Shown: positions 1-7,880, numbered from the stretch's first letter. The stretch: DNA of 33,473 nucleotides from Verrucomicrobia bacterium UBA1629 (GCA_002321305.1 DCMF01000079.1:5010-38482), one strand, 5' to 3'. Translations and numbers: made by a program. Notes: a model not told the origin generated them from the letters alone.

Positions 1-30
1 CCAAACCTCCCAAACTTTCCGAACCTCCCC
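1..30 (+). repeat. Type A 9-bp repeat (AAACCTCCC units), inside gluQ
   Basis: Units of the form AAACCTCCC / AAACTTTCC run off the left edge of the window and are translated in the gluQ frame. The same repeat recurs at 1176-1241, 2092-2139 and 10062-10124. Its full extent is unknown because the window starts inside it. Confidence 0.75.
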
Positions 31-592
31 CTGCTGGCGCTTCCGCGTGTCCGAGGGCACGGTCGTGCGGTTCGTCGATGCCTTTGCCGGACCGTATGAG
101 CAGGACGTCGCGGCGACGCTGGGCGACTTTCCGCTCGCGCGGGACGAGGGCGGCGCGGGCTACACGCTTGCGTGCGTGGTGGACGACCTCCTCATGGGTG
201 TGACGGAAGTCGTGCGCGGCGACGACCTCCTGCCCGCGACGCCCGCGCAGATCCTTCTCGCCCAGGCCCTCGTGCCGTGGGTTCAGTCGAACAATCCCCC
301 AACTCCCATCCCTCACCTCTCATCCCTCATCCCTCATCCCTCCTATCTCCACCTCCCCCTCGTCGTGGGGGCGGACGGCAAGCGGCTCGCGAAGCGGCAC
401 GGCGACACGCGCGTCGCGACGTTCCGTGCGGCGGGGCGAAGTCCGGAAGAGATACTGGGGGCATTGGCGGCGACGTGCGGCTGGGCGACGCCGGGCGAAA
501 GAGTTTCCTTGCGCGACCTTCTGCCGCGCCTTGACCTGGCGGTTCTTCCGCACACGCCCGTTTGCGTGGACGGCCTATTCCATGGCTTGTAA
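2..592 (+). CDS. gluQ: Glutamyl-Q tRNA(Asp) synthetase, C-terminal part (5' end outside window)
   Basis: This is the C-terminal portion of a GluQRS-type enzyme, a truncated GltX paralogue that glutamylates queuosine in tRNA(Asp). The frame is open from the window edge, so the ATG-less beginning is simply cut off and the internal start near base 47 is not real. Recognisable blocks are the VVDDLLMGVTEVVRGDDLL segment, the YLHLPLVV segment and the KMSKS-equivalent KRLAKRHGDTR, a spelling I associate with PVC-group GluQ proteins. No anticodon-binding domain follows, which fits GluQ and not GltX. Two low-complexity stretches are translated within the gene: one at the window start (encoding QTSQTFRTSP) and one at about 295-342 (encoding PHLSSLIPHPS), just before YLHLPL. 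Both are additional to the family sequence as I know it. A full GltX is the alternative, but the protein ends too early. Confidence 0.85.
   Translation, partial: QTSQTFRTSPCWRFRVSEGTVVRFVDAFAGPYEQDVAATLGDFPLARDEGGAGYTLACVVDDLLMGVTEVVRGDDLLPATPAQILLAQALVPWVQSNNPPTPIPHLSSLIPHPSYLHLPLVVGADGKRLAKRHGDTRVATFRAAGRSPEEILGALAATCGWATPGERVSLRDLLPRLDLAVLPHTPVCVDGLFHGL
295..342 (+). repeat. Type B 7-bp repeat (CCCTCAY), in frame inside gluQ
   Basis: Consecutive heptamers CCCTCAT/CCCTCAC/CTCTCAT lie immediately before the codons for YLHLPL. They add about 15-18 residues of Pro/Ser/Leu/Ile/His to the protein. The same heptamers occur in carA at 1663-1722 and as a roughly 190-bp tract at 26063-26255. Confidence 0.85.
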
Positions 593-732
593 TCCCAATG
601 AATGCGACTTTACATATGCTGTCCGTCCGTCGAGGCTTCCGCCGGGGCTTTCTGCCTTTCAGGACAGGCCGGGAAGACGTGGCGGGCGGGCGTGGGGTGG
701 CATGAACTTTGCAAGCGACCTTTGGAGCGGAG

Positions 733-2079
733 ATGACTATGAAGAGCGAACTTGAAGCGAAGTGGCGGGCCGAGCGGGAGCGGAAGGCGTTCCTGGCGTT
801 GGCGGACGGGACGGTCTTTCACGGCGTGGCGTTCGGCGCGCGCGTGGATCGGTGCGGGGAAGTCGTCTTCAACACCGGCATGTGCGGGTATCAGGAAATC
901 CTGACGGATCCCTCCTACGCGGGGCAGTTCGTCACCCTCACCGCCGCCGAAGTCGGCAATTACGGAGTCAACCCCGAGGACGTCGAGTCCCGGGGCCTTT
1001 TCCTTTCGGGGCTCGTGATCGGCGACCTGACCGAGCCGTCGAACTACCGCGCGACGCAGTCGCTGGACGCCTACCTCAAGGCGAACGGCGTGCCGGGCAT
1101 CTACGGCGTCGACACGCGCGCGCTGACGATCCACCTGCGGGAACACGGCAACCAGAAGGCGTGGCTGTGTGGGGGAGAAGGTTTGGAAGGTTCGGGAGGT
1201 TTGGGAGGTTTGGGAGGTTCGGGAGGTTCGGGAGGTTTGGAGCGGGTTGCGGTCGAGAAGGCGCGGGCGTGGGAAGGGCTGGACGGACAGGACTACGCCA
1301 GCCGCGTGAGCTGCAAGGAGGCGTATGAGTTTGCGGCTGAAGGAACAAGGAAAAAGGAAGAGGGAAGAAGTTCGGTTGCTGAGGCGTCTTTGTCGTGTTG
1401 CCAAGACAGAGAAGAAGATGGCGGTTCCGCACTTCATCCTTCTTCCTTCATCCCTCTTCCTTCTCCCCACGTCGTCTGCTACGACTTCGGCGTGAAGACG
1501 AACATCCTGCGGGAGCTGGCCGCGTTCGCGCGCGTGACGGTCGTGCCGGCGCAGACGCCGGCGGCGGAGGTCTTGGCGATGAAGCCGGACGGCATCTTCC
1601 TCTCGAACGGCCCAGCCGACCCGGCGGCGGTCGGCTACGCGATCGAGAACATTCGCGAACTTCTTGGCCTCACCTCTCACCTCTCACCCCTCCCCCCTCA
1701 CCCCTCACCCCTCATCCCCCTCATGGGCATCTGCCTTGGGCATCAGCTCCTGTCGCTCGCGTGCGGGGCGAAGACGGGGCGGCTGAAGTTCGGCCACCAC
1801 GGGTGCAACCACCCCGTGAAGAACCTCGCGACGGGCAGGGTCGAGATCACGAGCCAGAACCACAACTTCGCGGTGCTGCCCGACTCGGTGCCGGACTGCC
1901 TGGAGGTCACGCACGTGAACCTCAACGACGGCTCCATCGAGGGCGTGCGGCACAAGACGCTGCCGGCGTTCTCCGTGCAGTACCATCCCGAGTCCTGTCC
2001 CGGTCCGCACGACTCGAAGTATCTTTTCGAGACGTTTCGGGCGATGATGCAAACGACACGAGGGACGCGAGCGTCATGA
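733..2079 (+). CDS. carA: Carbamoyl-phosphate synthase small (glutaminase) subunit
   Basis: CarA hydrolyses glutamine and passes ammonia to the large subunit for carbamoyl phosphate synthesis (pyrimidine and arginine pathways). The N-terminal CPSase domain shows FNTGMCGYQEILTDPSYAGQ and GNYGVNPEDVESR. The class I amidotransferase domain has nucleophile C334 in GICLGHQ and H418/E420 in QYHPE. At about 448 aa it is clearly longer than the usual ~380. The excess is three low-complexity inserts at residues ~148-170 (GGL/GGS repeats), ~204-246 and ~311-330. All three are in frame and all catalytic motifs survive. I chose ATG 733 (GGAG at 724-727); ATG 739 (GGAG at 729-732) is equally possible, while TTG 709 is unlikely. 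The last codons and stop lie in a repeat element shared with 10124-10164. pyrG follows after 67 bases, probably in the same operon. Confidence 0.95.
   Translation: MTMKSELEAKWRAERERKAFLALADGTVFHGVAFGARVDRCGEVVFNTGMCGYQEILTDPSYAGQFVTLTAAEVGNYGVNPEDVESRGLFLSGLVIGDLTEPSNYRATQSLDAYLKANGVPGIYGVDTRALTIHLREHGNQKAWLCGGEGLEGSGGLGGLGGSGGSGGLERVAVEKARAWEGLDGQDYASRVSCKEAYEFAAEGTRKKEEGRSSVAEASLSCCQDREEDGGSALHPSSFIPLPSPHVVCYDFGVKTNILRELAAFARVTVVPAQTPAAEVLAMKPDGIFLSNGPADPAAVGYAIENIRELLGLTSHLSPLPPHPSPLIPLMGICLGHQLLSLACGAKTGRLKFGHHGCNHPVKNLATGRVEITSQNHNFAVLPDSVPDCLEVTHVNLNDGSIEGVRHKTLPAFSVQYHPESCPGPHDSKYLFETFRAMMQTTRGTRAS
1176..1241 (+). repeat. Type A 9-bp repeat, in frame inside carA
   Basis: About six units of GGGAGGTTY (the complement of the AAACCTCCC form) encode GGL/GGS triplets between the N-terminal CarA domain segment ending HLREHGNQKAW and the segment beginning RVAVEKARAWEG. 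A period of 9 preserves the reading frame for any copy number. Confidence 0.9.
1342..1470 (+). repeat. Type C composite block with inverted purine/pyrimidine arms, inside carA
   Basis: The left arm is purine-rich (GGAAGAGGGAAGAAGTTCGG at its right end). The right arm is pyrimidine-rich, starting CCGCACTTC at 1428 and continuing with TTCCTTCATCCCTC-like steps. The arms are imperfect inverted copies around a roughly 45-bp core. The block is translated as a ~43-residue linker between the CarA N-terminal domain and the amidotransferase domain. One arm recurs in pyrG at 3170-3201. Confidence 0.7.
1663..1722 (+). repeat. Type B 7-bp repeat, in frame inside carA
   Basis: CTCACCT/CCCTCAC heptamers encode roughly TSHLSPLPPHPSPLIP directly upstream of the strand carrying the GICLGHQ nucleophile elbow. 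In ordinary CarA proteins this position is a short loop. Confidence 0.88.
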
Positions 2080-2146
2080 GGGACATGAGCGTTTCCAAAC
2101 CTCCCAAACCTCCCAAACTTCCCAAACTTTCCAAACCTTCTCATCC
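2056..2146 (+). repeat. Composite element: palindromic flank plus type A repeat, carA-pyrG junction
   Basis: The left part (2056-2091) has two GAGGGAC copies around GACGCGAGCGTC. It is followed by AAACCTCCC-type units (2092-2139) ending about seven bases before the pyrG ATG. The same arrangement occurs inverted at 10062-10164. The carA stop codon (2077-2079) lies inside the flank. Confidence 0.85.
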
Positions 2147-3832
2147 ATGAAAAAGCCAGTCAAATACGTCTTCATCACCGGCGGCGTCGTGAGTTCCCTC
2201 GGCAAGGGCATCACGTCCGCCTCCCTCGCGCTCCTCCTGAAGAGCCGGGGCTACAAGGTCTTCATGCAGAAGCTCGACCCGTACCTGAACGTCGATCCGG
2301 GCACGATGAGCCCCTACCAGCACGGCGAGGTGTTCGTGACGGACGACGGGGCGGAGACGGACCTCGACCTCGGCCACTACGAGCGCTTCGCGGGCGTGAC
2401 CTGCTCGAAGGCGTCGAACTACACGTCGGGCCGCATCTACTCGGCGGTTCTCGCGCGGGAGCGCGCGGGCGGCTACCTCGGCGGCACGGTGCAGGTCGTG
2501 CCGCACGTCACGAACGAGATCAAGGACGCGATCAAGTCCGCCGGCGAGCATGACTGCGACATCGTCCTCTGCGAGATCGGCGGCGTGTCGGGCGACATCG
2601 AGTCGCTGCCGTTCCTGGAGGCGGCGCGCCAGTTCCGGTTTGAGCACGGCATGGACAACACGTGCTTCGTGCACCTCACGCTCGTCCCTTACCTGAAGGC
2701 GGCGGGCGAGCTGAAGACGAAGCCCTCGCAGCACTCCGTCGGCCAGCTCCGCGCGATCGGCATCATCCCCGACATCCTCGTCTGCCGCACGGAGATGACG
2801 ATTCCGAAGGAGCATCTCGAGAAGCTCGCGCTCTTCTGCAACGTGCGCCCGGAGCGCGTCATCGAGGAGAAGGACGTGACGGACTCCGTCTACGCGATTC
2901 CGCGCGAGCTGCGCAAGCAGGGGCTGGACGAGGAGGTGCTGAAGCAGCTGCACCTCGACATCTGGCCGATCAAGCACACGGTGTGGGACACGCTCGTCAA
3001 GAAGGCGACGCAGCCGAAGAAGAGCTGCACGATCGCGCTCGTCGGCAAGTACATCGCGATCCGCGACGCCTACAAGTCCGTCCACGAGGCGCTGCACCAC
3101 GCGGGCATGGCGCACGACTGCAAGGTGAACGTGAAGTGCATCGAGGCGGAGGAGCTGGAAGCGGAAGTCAGAAGGAACAAGGAAGAGGGAAGAAGTGCGG
3201 ACTGCAAGCTGCTTGCGGGCGTGGACGGCATTCTCGTGCCGGGCGGCTTCGGCAGCCGCGGCGTGCCGGGCAAGTGCCTCGCGATCAGGTACGCGCGCGA
3301 ACACAAGATCCCGTTCCTCGGCATCTGCCTCGGCATGCAGTGCACGGCGATCGAGTACGCGCGCGACGTCGTGGGCTGGGCGGACGCGAACTCGACGGAG
3401 TTCGACCCGAAGACGGCGCACCCGGTGATCGACCTCATGGAGGCGCAGAAGGGCGTCACGCAGAAGGGCGGCACGATGCGCCTCGGCGCGTATCCGTGCG
3501 TCGTCCGAAAGGGGACGCTCGCGGCGAAGCTTTACGCGCCCGCCTACGGCGAGAAGGGCAAGGCGGACTTCACGATCTCCGAACGCCACCGCCACCGCTA
3601 CGAGCTCGGCTACGACACGGAGGGGCGCAAGGCGCTGGAGGCGGCGGGGCTGAAGGTGTCCGGCACGTCGCCGGACGGCAAGCTCGTCGAGATCGTCGAG
3701 CTGCCGGACCATCCGTATTTCATCGCGGGCCAGTTCCACCCGGAGTTCAAGTCGCGCCCGACCGCGCCGCATCCGCTCTTCGACGGACTCGTCACGGCGG
3801 CGCTGAAGCTGAAGAAAGACCAGAAGAAGTAA
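2147..3832 (+). CDS. pyrG: CTP synthase
   Basis: PyrG aminates UTP to CTP using glutamine and ATP. The N-terminal synthase domain begins KYVFITGGVVSSLGKG with the P-loop, followed by KLDPYLNVDPGTMSPYQHGEV. The C-terminal class I amidotransferase domain has PGGFGSRG, nucleophile C394 in GICLGMQ and a QFHPEF motif. At 561 aa it is slightly long for the family. Part of the excess is a purine-rich in-frame block (about residues 342-352, RRNKEEGRSAD) in the linker before the amidotransferase core. The start is ATG 2147, because the conserved N-terminus begins there. No Shine-Dalgarno is visible; the upstream bases are type A repeat, so translation may depend on the carA message. glmS begins 13 bases after the stop. 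Confidence 0.97.
   Translation: MKKPVKYVFITGGVVSSLGKGITSASLALLLKSRGYKVFMQKLDPYLNVDPGTMSPYQHGEVFVTDDGAETDLDLGHYERFAGVTCSKASNYTSGRIYSAVLARERAGGYLGGTVQVVPHVTNEIKDAIKSAGEHDCDIVLCEIGGVSGDIESLPFLEAARQFRFEHGMDNTCFVHLTLVPYLKAAGELKTKPSQHSVGQLRAIGIIPDILVCRTEMTIPKEHLEKLALFCNVRPERVIEEKDVTDSVYAIPRELRKQGLDEEVLKQLHLDIWPIKHTVWDTLVKKATQPKKSCTIALVGKYIAIRDAYKSVHEALHHAGMAHDCKVNVKCIEAEELEAEVRRNKEEGRSADCKLLAGVDGILVPGGFGSRGVPGKCLAIRYAREHKIPFLGICLGMQCTAIEYARDVVGWADANSTEFDPKTAHPVIDLMEAQKGVTQKGGTMRLGAYPCVVRKGTLAAKLYAPAYGEKGKADFTISERHRHRYELGYDTEGRKALEAAGLKVSGTSPDGKLVEIVELPDHPYFIAGQFHPEFKSRPTAPHPLFDGLVTAALKLKKDQKK
3170..3201 (+). repeat. Type C arm inside pyrG
   Basis: This purine-rich block ends GAAGAGGGAAGAAGTGCGGA. 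It matches the left arm of the carA block at 1342-1378 and, inverted, the right arm at 1428-1470 (CCGCACTTC). It is translated as a charged linker between the synthase and amidotransferase domains. Confidence 0.8.
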
Positions 3833-3845
3833 AGGAGGACATCCC

Positions 3846-5690
3846 ATGTGCGGCATCGTCGGATTTTCCAGTCACACGCAGAGCGCGTGCCGTCCGCTCG
3901 TCAACGGCCTGCGCCGGCTCGAATACCGGGGCTACGATTCGGCGGGCGTCGCCCTGGAGTCGGCGGACGACCTGCGCGTCTTCAAGCGGACGGGCAAGGT
4001 CGCCGAACTCGACCGGCTCCTCGCGCAGAAGCTGCCGGAGGCCGAGCGCGGCAAGTACACGCTGGGCATCGCCCACACGCGCTGGGCGACGCACGGGCTG
4101 CCGACGGAGGCGAACGCGCATCCGCAGGTCGCGGACGGCGGGCGGCTCGCGCTCGTCCACAACGGCATCATCGAGAACTACGCCGCCCTGCGCGCCAAGC
4201 TGGAGAAGCGCGGCTGCGTCTTCGTCTCGCAGACGGACACCGAGGTGCTGGCGCACCTGATCGCGACGTTCGACACGGGCGACTTCATGGCGGCCGTCTC
4301 GCAGGCGCTGAAGCAGGTGGAGGGCACCTACGGCCTCGCCGTCATCTCCCTGCGCCATCCGGGCGAGATGATCGTCGCGCGCAAGGGCTCGCCGCTCGTG
4401 ATCGGCGTCGGCGAAGGCTCGACCGTCGTCGCGAGCGACGTCTCGGCCATCGTCTCCTACACGCGGCAGGTCATCTACCTCGACGACGGCGACATCGCCC
4501 GCATCACGCCGGAGGGGGCTGACGTCTTCACGCTCGACAACGCGCCCGTCTCGCGCGACGTCCAGGTGGTCGACTGGGACGCCGACGCGGCGGAGAAGGG
4601 CGGCTACGCCCACTTCATGCTCAAGGAGATCTTCGAGCAGCCGGAGGCCCTGCGCAACACGATTCGCGGACGCCTCGACCGGCAGGGCGGGACGGCCGTC
4701 CTCGCGGGCCTCAACCTGCCGCCGCGCGAGCTCGCGACGATCCGCCGCGCCGTCATCATCGGCTGCGGGACGTCGCTTCACGCGGGCATGGTCGGCAAGT
4801 ACCTCTTCGAGTCGCTCGCGGACCTTCCGACGAGCGCCGAGCAGGCGGCGGAGTTCCGCTACTGCAACCCGATCATCGGGCCGAACGACTGGGCGATCGC
4901 GCTCTCCCAGTCGGGCGAGACGGCGGACACGCTCGCGGCCGTGCGCGAGTCGATCGGCAAGGGCGCGCTCGTCTCGGCCGTCTGCAACGTCGTCGGCTCG
5001 ACGATCGCGCGCGAGGCGGGGCGCGGCGTCTACCTGCACGCGGGGCCGGAGATCTCCGTCGCCTCGACGAAGGCGTTCACGGCGCAGGTCGTCGTCCTCC
5101 TCATGATGGCGCTGAAGCTCGGCCGCACGCGGCGGCTCTCGCGCGAGGAGGGGCTGGGCCTCTGCGCGGAGATCGCCGCGCTGCCGGATCTCGTCGCCGA
5201 GGTGCTGAAGGAGAGCGACCGCATCGCCGCCGTCGCGGCGAAGTACGCGCAGGCGGACGACATGTTCTTCCTCGGGCGCGGCATCCTCTATCCGACGGCG
5301 CTCGAGGGCGCGCTCAAGATGAAGGAGATCTCGTATGTCCACGCCGAGGGCTACCAGGCGGCCGAGCTCAAGCACGGGCCGATCGCGCTCCTCGGACGCG
5401 AGACGCCGGTCGTGGCGCTGCTGAACGACATCCCCGGCAAGGAGAAGACGCTTGGCAACGTGCAGGAGTGCCGCGCGCGGCAGGCGCCGGTCATCGGCGT
5501 CGTGACGCAGGGCGACGACGACGCGGCGGCCCCCTGCGACGACGTGCTGCGCGTGCCCCGCACGAGCGCGGCGTGCGCGCCGGTCGTCACGGCGGTCGCC
5601 CTGCAGCTCCTGGCCTATCACGTGGCGCGGATCCGCGGCTGCGAGATCGACCAGCCGCGCAACCTCGCGAAGTCCGTCACCGTGGAGTGA
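3846..5690 (+). CDS. glmS: Glutamine-fructose-6-phosphate aminotransferase (isomerizing)
   Basis: GlmS makes glucosamine-6-phosphate from fructose-6-phosphate and glutamine, the first step to UDP-GlcNAc for peptidoglycan and LPS. The protein starts MCGIVGF, with C2 as the N-terminal glutaminase nucleophile, followed by RRLEYRGYDSAG, HTRWATHG and HNGIIENY. Two SIS domains carry SQSGETADT and the C-terminal KHGPIALL and LAKSVTVE signatures. Its 614 aa is the normal length, and no repeat insert is present, unlike the three genes upstream. A strong ribosome site (AAAGGAGG, 3831-3838) overlaps the pyrG stop, so the two genes are probably co-transcribed. The 13-base gap leaves no room for a glmS ribozyme. 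Confidence 0.97.
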   Translation: MCGIVGFSSHTQSACRPLVNGLRRLEYRGYDSAGVALESADDLRVFKRTGKVAELDRLLAQKLPEAERGKYTLGIAHTRWATHGLPTEANAHPQVADGGRLALVHNGIIENYAALRAKLEKRGCVFVSQTDTEVLAHLIATFDTGDFMAAVSQALKQVEGTYGLAVISLRHPGEMIVARKGSPLVIGVGEGSTVVASDVSAIVSYTRQVIYLDDGDIARITPEGADVFTLDNAPVSRDVQVVDWDADAAEKGGYAHFMLKEIFEQPEALRNTIRGRLDRQGGTAVLAGLNLPPRELATIRRAVIIGCGTSLHAGMVGKYLFESLADLPTSAEQAAEFRYCNPIIGPNDWAIALSQSGETADTLAAVRESIGKGALVSAVCNVVGSTIAREAGRGVYLHAGPEISVASTKAFTAQVVVLLMMALKLGRTRRLSREEGLGLCAEIAALPDLVAEVLKESDRIAAVAAKYAQADDMFFLGRGILYPTALEGALKMKEISYVHAEGYQAAELKHGPIALLGRETPVVALLNDIPGKEKTLGNVQECRARQAPVIGVVTQGDDDAAAPCDDVLRVPRTSAACAPVVTAVALQLLAYHVARIRGCEIDQPRNLAKSVTVE

Positions 5691-5720
5691 GGCCTCGGCG
5701 ACGGCGCGTCGCGTGGTTTT

Positions 5721-5730
5721 ATGGTATAAT
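5721..5730 (+). promoter_or_regulatory. Extended -10 promoter for fucO
   Basis: ATGGTATAAT with TG one base before the TATAAT hexamer (5725-5730). No convincing -35 box is visible. It lies 56 bases before the fucO ATG, and GAAAGGA is available as a weak ribosome site. Confidence 0.7.
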
Positions 5731-5786
5731 TCCAGGAACGGAACTCGAATCACGTCCAACGTGAAACCAGAAAGGAACACCACAAC

Positions 5787-6935
5787 ATGGTCAATCGCAT
5801 CATCCTGAACGAAACCTCGTACCACGGCGCGGGCGCCGTGCAGTCCATCGTCCCCGAACTCGCCCAGCGCGGGCTCAAGAAGCCGATCGTCTTCTCCGAC
5901 CCCGACCTCATCAAGTTCGGCGTCACGAAGAAGGTGACCGACCTTCTCGACGCGGCGAAGGTCGCCTACGAGGTCTATTCGGAGATCAAGCCGAACCCGA
6001 CGATCCAGAACGTGAAGGACGGCGTCAAGGCCGCGAAGAAGGCGAAGGCCGACTGCATCATCGCGATCGGCGGCGGCAGCTCGATGGACACGGCGAAGGC
6101 CGTCGGCATCATCCGCACGAACCCGGCGTTCGCGGACGTCCGCAGTCTGGAGGGCGTCGCCCCGACGAAGAAGCCCTCGCTCCCGATCCTCGCCGTCCCG
6201 ACGACGGCCGGCACGGCGGCGGAAGTGACGATCAACTACGTCATCACCGACGTCGAGAAGAAGCGCAAGTTCGTCTGCGTCGACCCGCATGACATCCCGG
6301 TCGTCGCGTTCGTCGATCCCGACATGATGAGCTCGATGCCGAAGGGCCTCACGGCCTTCACGGGCATGGACGCGCTCACGCACGCGATCGAGGGCCTGAT
6401 CACGAAGGCGGCGTGCCCGATGACGGACATGATGCACTTGGAGGCGATCCGCCTCATCTCGGCCTCGCTGCGCGACGCGGTCGCGAACAAGCCGGCCGGC
6501 CGCGCGGGCATGGCGCTCGGCCAGTACATCGCGGGCATGGGCTTCTCGAACGTCGGCCTCGGCATCGACCACTCGATGGCGCACGGGCTCTCCGCGCTCT
6601 ACGACATGCCGCACGGCAAGGCGTGCGCGATCCTGCTGCCGACGGCGATGAAGTTCAACGCGCCGAAGACGGGCGACAAGTACCGCAAGATCGCGGTCGC
6701 GATGGGCGTGAAGGGTGCGGACAAGATGCCGCTCGCGAAGGCGCGTCAGGCGGCGATCGCGGCGGTCGAGAAGCTCTCGAAGGACGTCGGCATCCCGGCG
6801 GACCTGAAGGGCGTCCTCAAGAAGGAAGACGTCAAGTTCCTCGCCGAGTCGGCCTATGCCGACGCCTGCCGTCCGGGCAACCCCCGCGACCTCACGGTCA
6901 AGGACATCGAGAAGCTCTACCTGGGGCTGGCCTGA
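5787..6935 (+). CDS. fucO: Lactaldehyde reductase (group III iron-dependent alcohol dehydrogenase)
   Basis: The 382-aa protein closely follows the FucO family pattern. FucO reduces L-lactaldehyde to 1,2-propanediol with NADH at the end of fucose and rhamnose breakdown under anaerobic conditions. The nucleotide-binding GGGSSMDTAKA and the family block VPTTAGTAAEVTINYVITD are present. The Fe(II) ligands are D195 and H199 (in MDALTHAIEG), H262 (IDHSMAH) and H276 (MPHGK), equivalent to D196/H200/H263/H277 of E. coli FucO. It has its own extended -10 promoter, and the following mutarotase gene abuts its stop codon. No fucose or rhamnose isomerase or aldolase is present here, so the lactaldehyde source must be encoded elsewhere; 1,2-propanediol oxidation is the alternative direction. 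Confidence 0.92.
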   Translation: MVNRIILNETSYHGAGAVQSIVPELAQRGLKKPIVFSDPDLIKFGVTKKVTDLLDAAKVAYEVYSEIKPNPTIQNVKDGVKAAKKAKADCIIAIGGGSSMDTAKAVGIIRTNPAFADVRSLEGVAPTKKPSLPILAVPTTAGTAAEVTINYVITDVEKKRKFVCVDPHDIPVVAFVDPDMMSSMPKGLTAFTGMDALTHAIEGLITKAACPMTDMMHLEAIRLISASLRDAVANKPAGRAGMALGQYIAGMGFSNVGLGIDHSMAHGLSALYDMPHGKACAILLPTAMKFNAPKTGDKYRKIAVAMGVKGADKMPLAKARQAAIAAVEKLSKDVGIPADLKGVLKKEDVKFLAESAYADACRPGNPRDLTVKDIEKLYLGLA

Positions 6936-7880
6936 ATGACCGTCGCCGAACTGAACCGGCGTTTCGGCGCGCCCGGGCGGATCGTCTTCCGCACGGGCTT
7001 CGCCGGCTACCCGGACGTCGTCCTTGCGAACAGGTACGGCTCGGCGGAGGTTGCGCTTCTCGGCGCGAACGCGCTCGCGTACCGTCCGACGGGGCATGGC
7101 CCCGTCCTCTTCCGTCCGGCGAAGGCGGATGCGGACTACAACCGCGGCGACAAGTTCCACGGCGGCGTGCCCGTCTGCTGGCCTCAGTTCGGCAACCGCT
7201 TCTCGAAGGACCTGCCGGGCCACGGCTTCGCGTCCGTGATGGTCTTCGAGGTGCGCGGCACGGAGTATTCCGAGGACATCACGGAAGTGACGCTCGGCCT
7301 GAAGTCCGACCTCGTGACGAGGAAGCTCTGGCCGCACGACTTCGACCTGGAGGTCAAGGTGTCCGTCTCGATGAAGCTCAACCTCACGCTGACGACGACG
7401 AACACGGGCGACGCGCCGTTCGCCTTCAGCTGCGGCTTCCATCCGTATTTCGCCGTGCGCAGCCGCGACGACGTGACCGTGAAGGGGCTGGACGCCTGTC
7501 CGTTCACGGACGGCACGACGCCGGACCTGAAGCGGGGCGTGTGGACAGGCGACCTGAAGCTCGACTTCGCGCCCGACCACATCTTCGAGCTGCCGCCGAC
7601 GCCGAAGCACGCCTGCGCGGTTCTCGACGCGGGGCTGAAGCGCGCGATCGCCGTCGCGTCGGGCGGCAACGACCGCACGGTCGTCTGGAATCCGGGACCG
7701 GGGGCGACGCTTGCCGACCTCGCGGCGGACGACTGGAAGAGGTTCGTCTGCGTCGAGCCCGTGTCGGACTGGCCGGGCGGGCGGACGCTCGCGCCGGGCG
7801 AGCGGCACGTCCTCTCCGCCGCGATCCAGGCGCATCTGGACGATTCAGCCGCAGTTCTTCTTCCGCCACGCGCGCATTGA
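6936..7880 (+). CDS. D-hexose-6-phosphate mutarotase (YeaD-like aldose-1-epimerase fold)
   Basis: This 314-aa protein belongs to the aldose-1-epimerase superfamily, YeaD branch, which interconverts alpha and beta anomers of glucose-6-phosphate. Supporting segments are FHGGVPVCWPQFG, the catalytic histidine in CGFHPYF (about H169) and the catalytic glutamate in CVEPVSDW (about E274). The ATG follows the fucO TGA directly (TGAATG), so translation is likely coupled. The 3' end overlaps the convergent XylR-like gene by 36 bases. With fucO it may form a small deoxysugar or hexose module controlled by the neighbouring regulator, which is inference. Confidence 0.85.
   Translation: MTVAELNRRFGAPGRIVFRTGFAGYPDVVLANRYGSAEVALLGANALAYRPTGHGPVLFRPAKADADYNRGDKFHGGVPVCWPQFGNRFSKDLPGHGFASVMVFEVRGTEYSEDITEVTLGLKSDLVTRKLWPHDFDLEVKVSVSMKLNLTLTTTNTGDAPFAFSCGFHPYFAVRSRDDVTVKGLDACPFTDGTTPDLKRGVWTGDLKLDFAPDHIFELPPTPKHACAVLDAGLKRAIAVASGGNDRTVVWNPGPGATLADLAADDWKRFVCVEPVSDWPGGRTLAPGERHVLSAAIQAHLDDSAAVLLPPRAH

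Noticed and set aside
3833..3845. Possible glmS ribozyme upstream of glmS
   Set aside because: Only 13 bases separate pyrG from glmS and they contain just the ribosome site.
5742..5760. tRNA-like TTCGAATC resemblance near fucO
   Set aside because: No acceptor stem or cloverleaf can be formed around it; it is part of the fucO leader.
3792..7835. Very long minus-strand open frame (1347 codons) opposite glmS, fucO and the mutarotase
   Set aside because: It is Arg/Asp/Val-rich low-information translation opposite strong conserved genes, the usual shadow in high-GC DNA; no family motif or promoter is visible.
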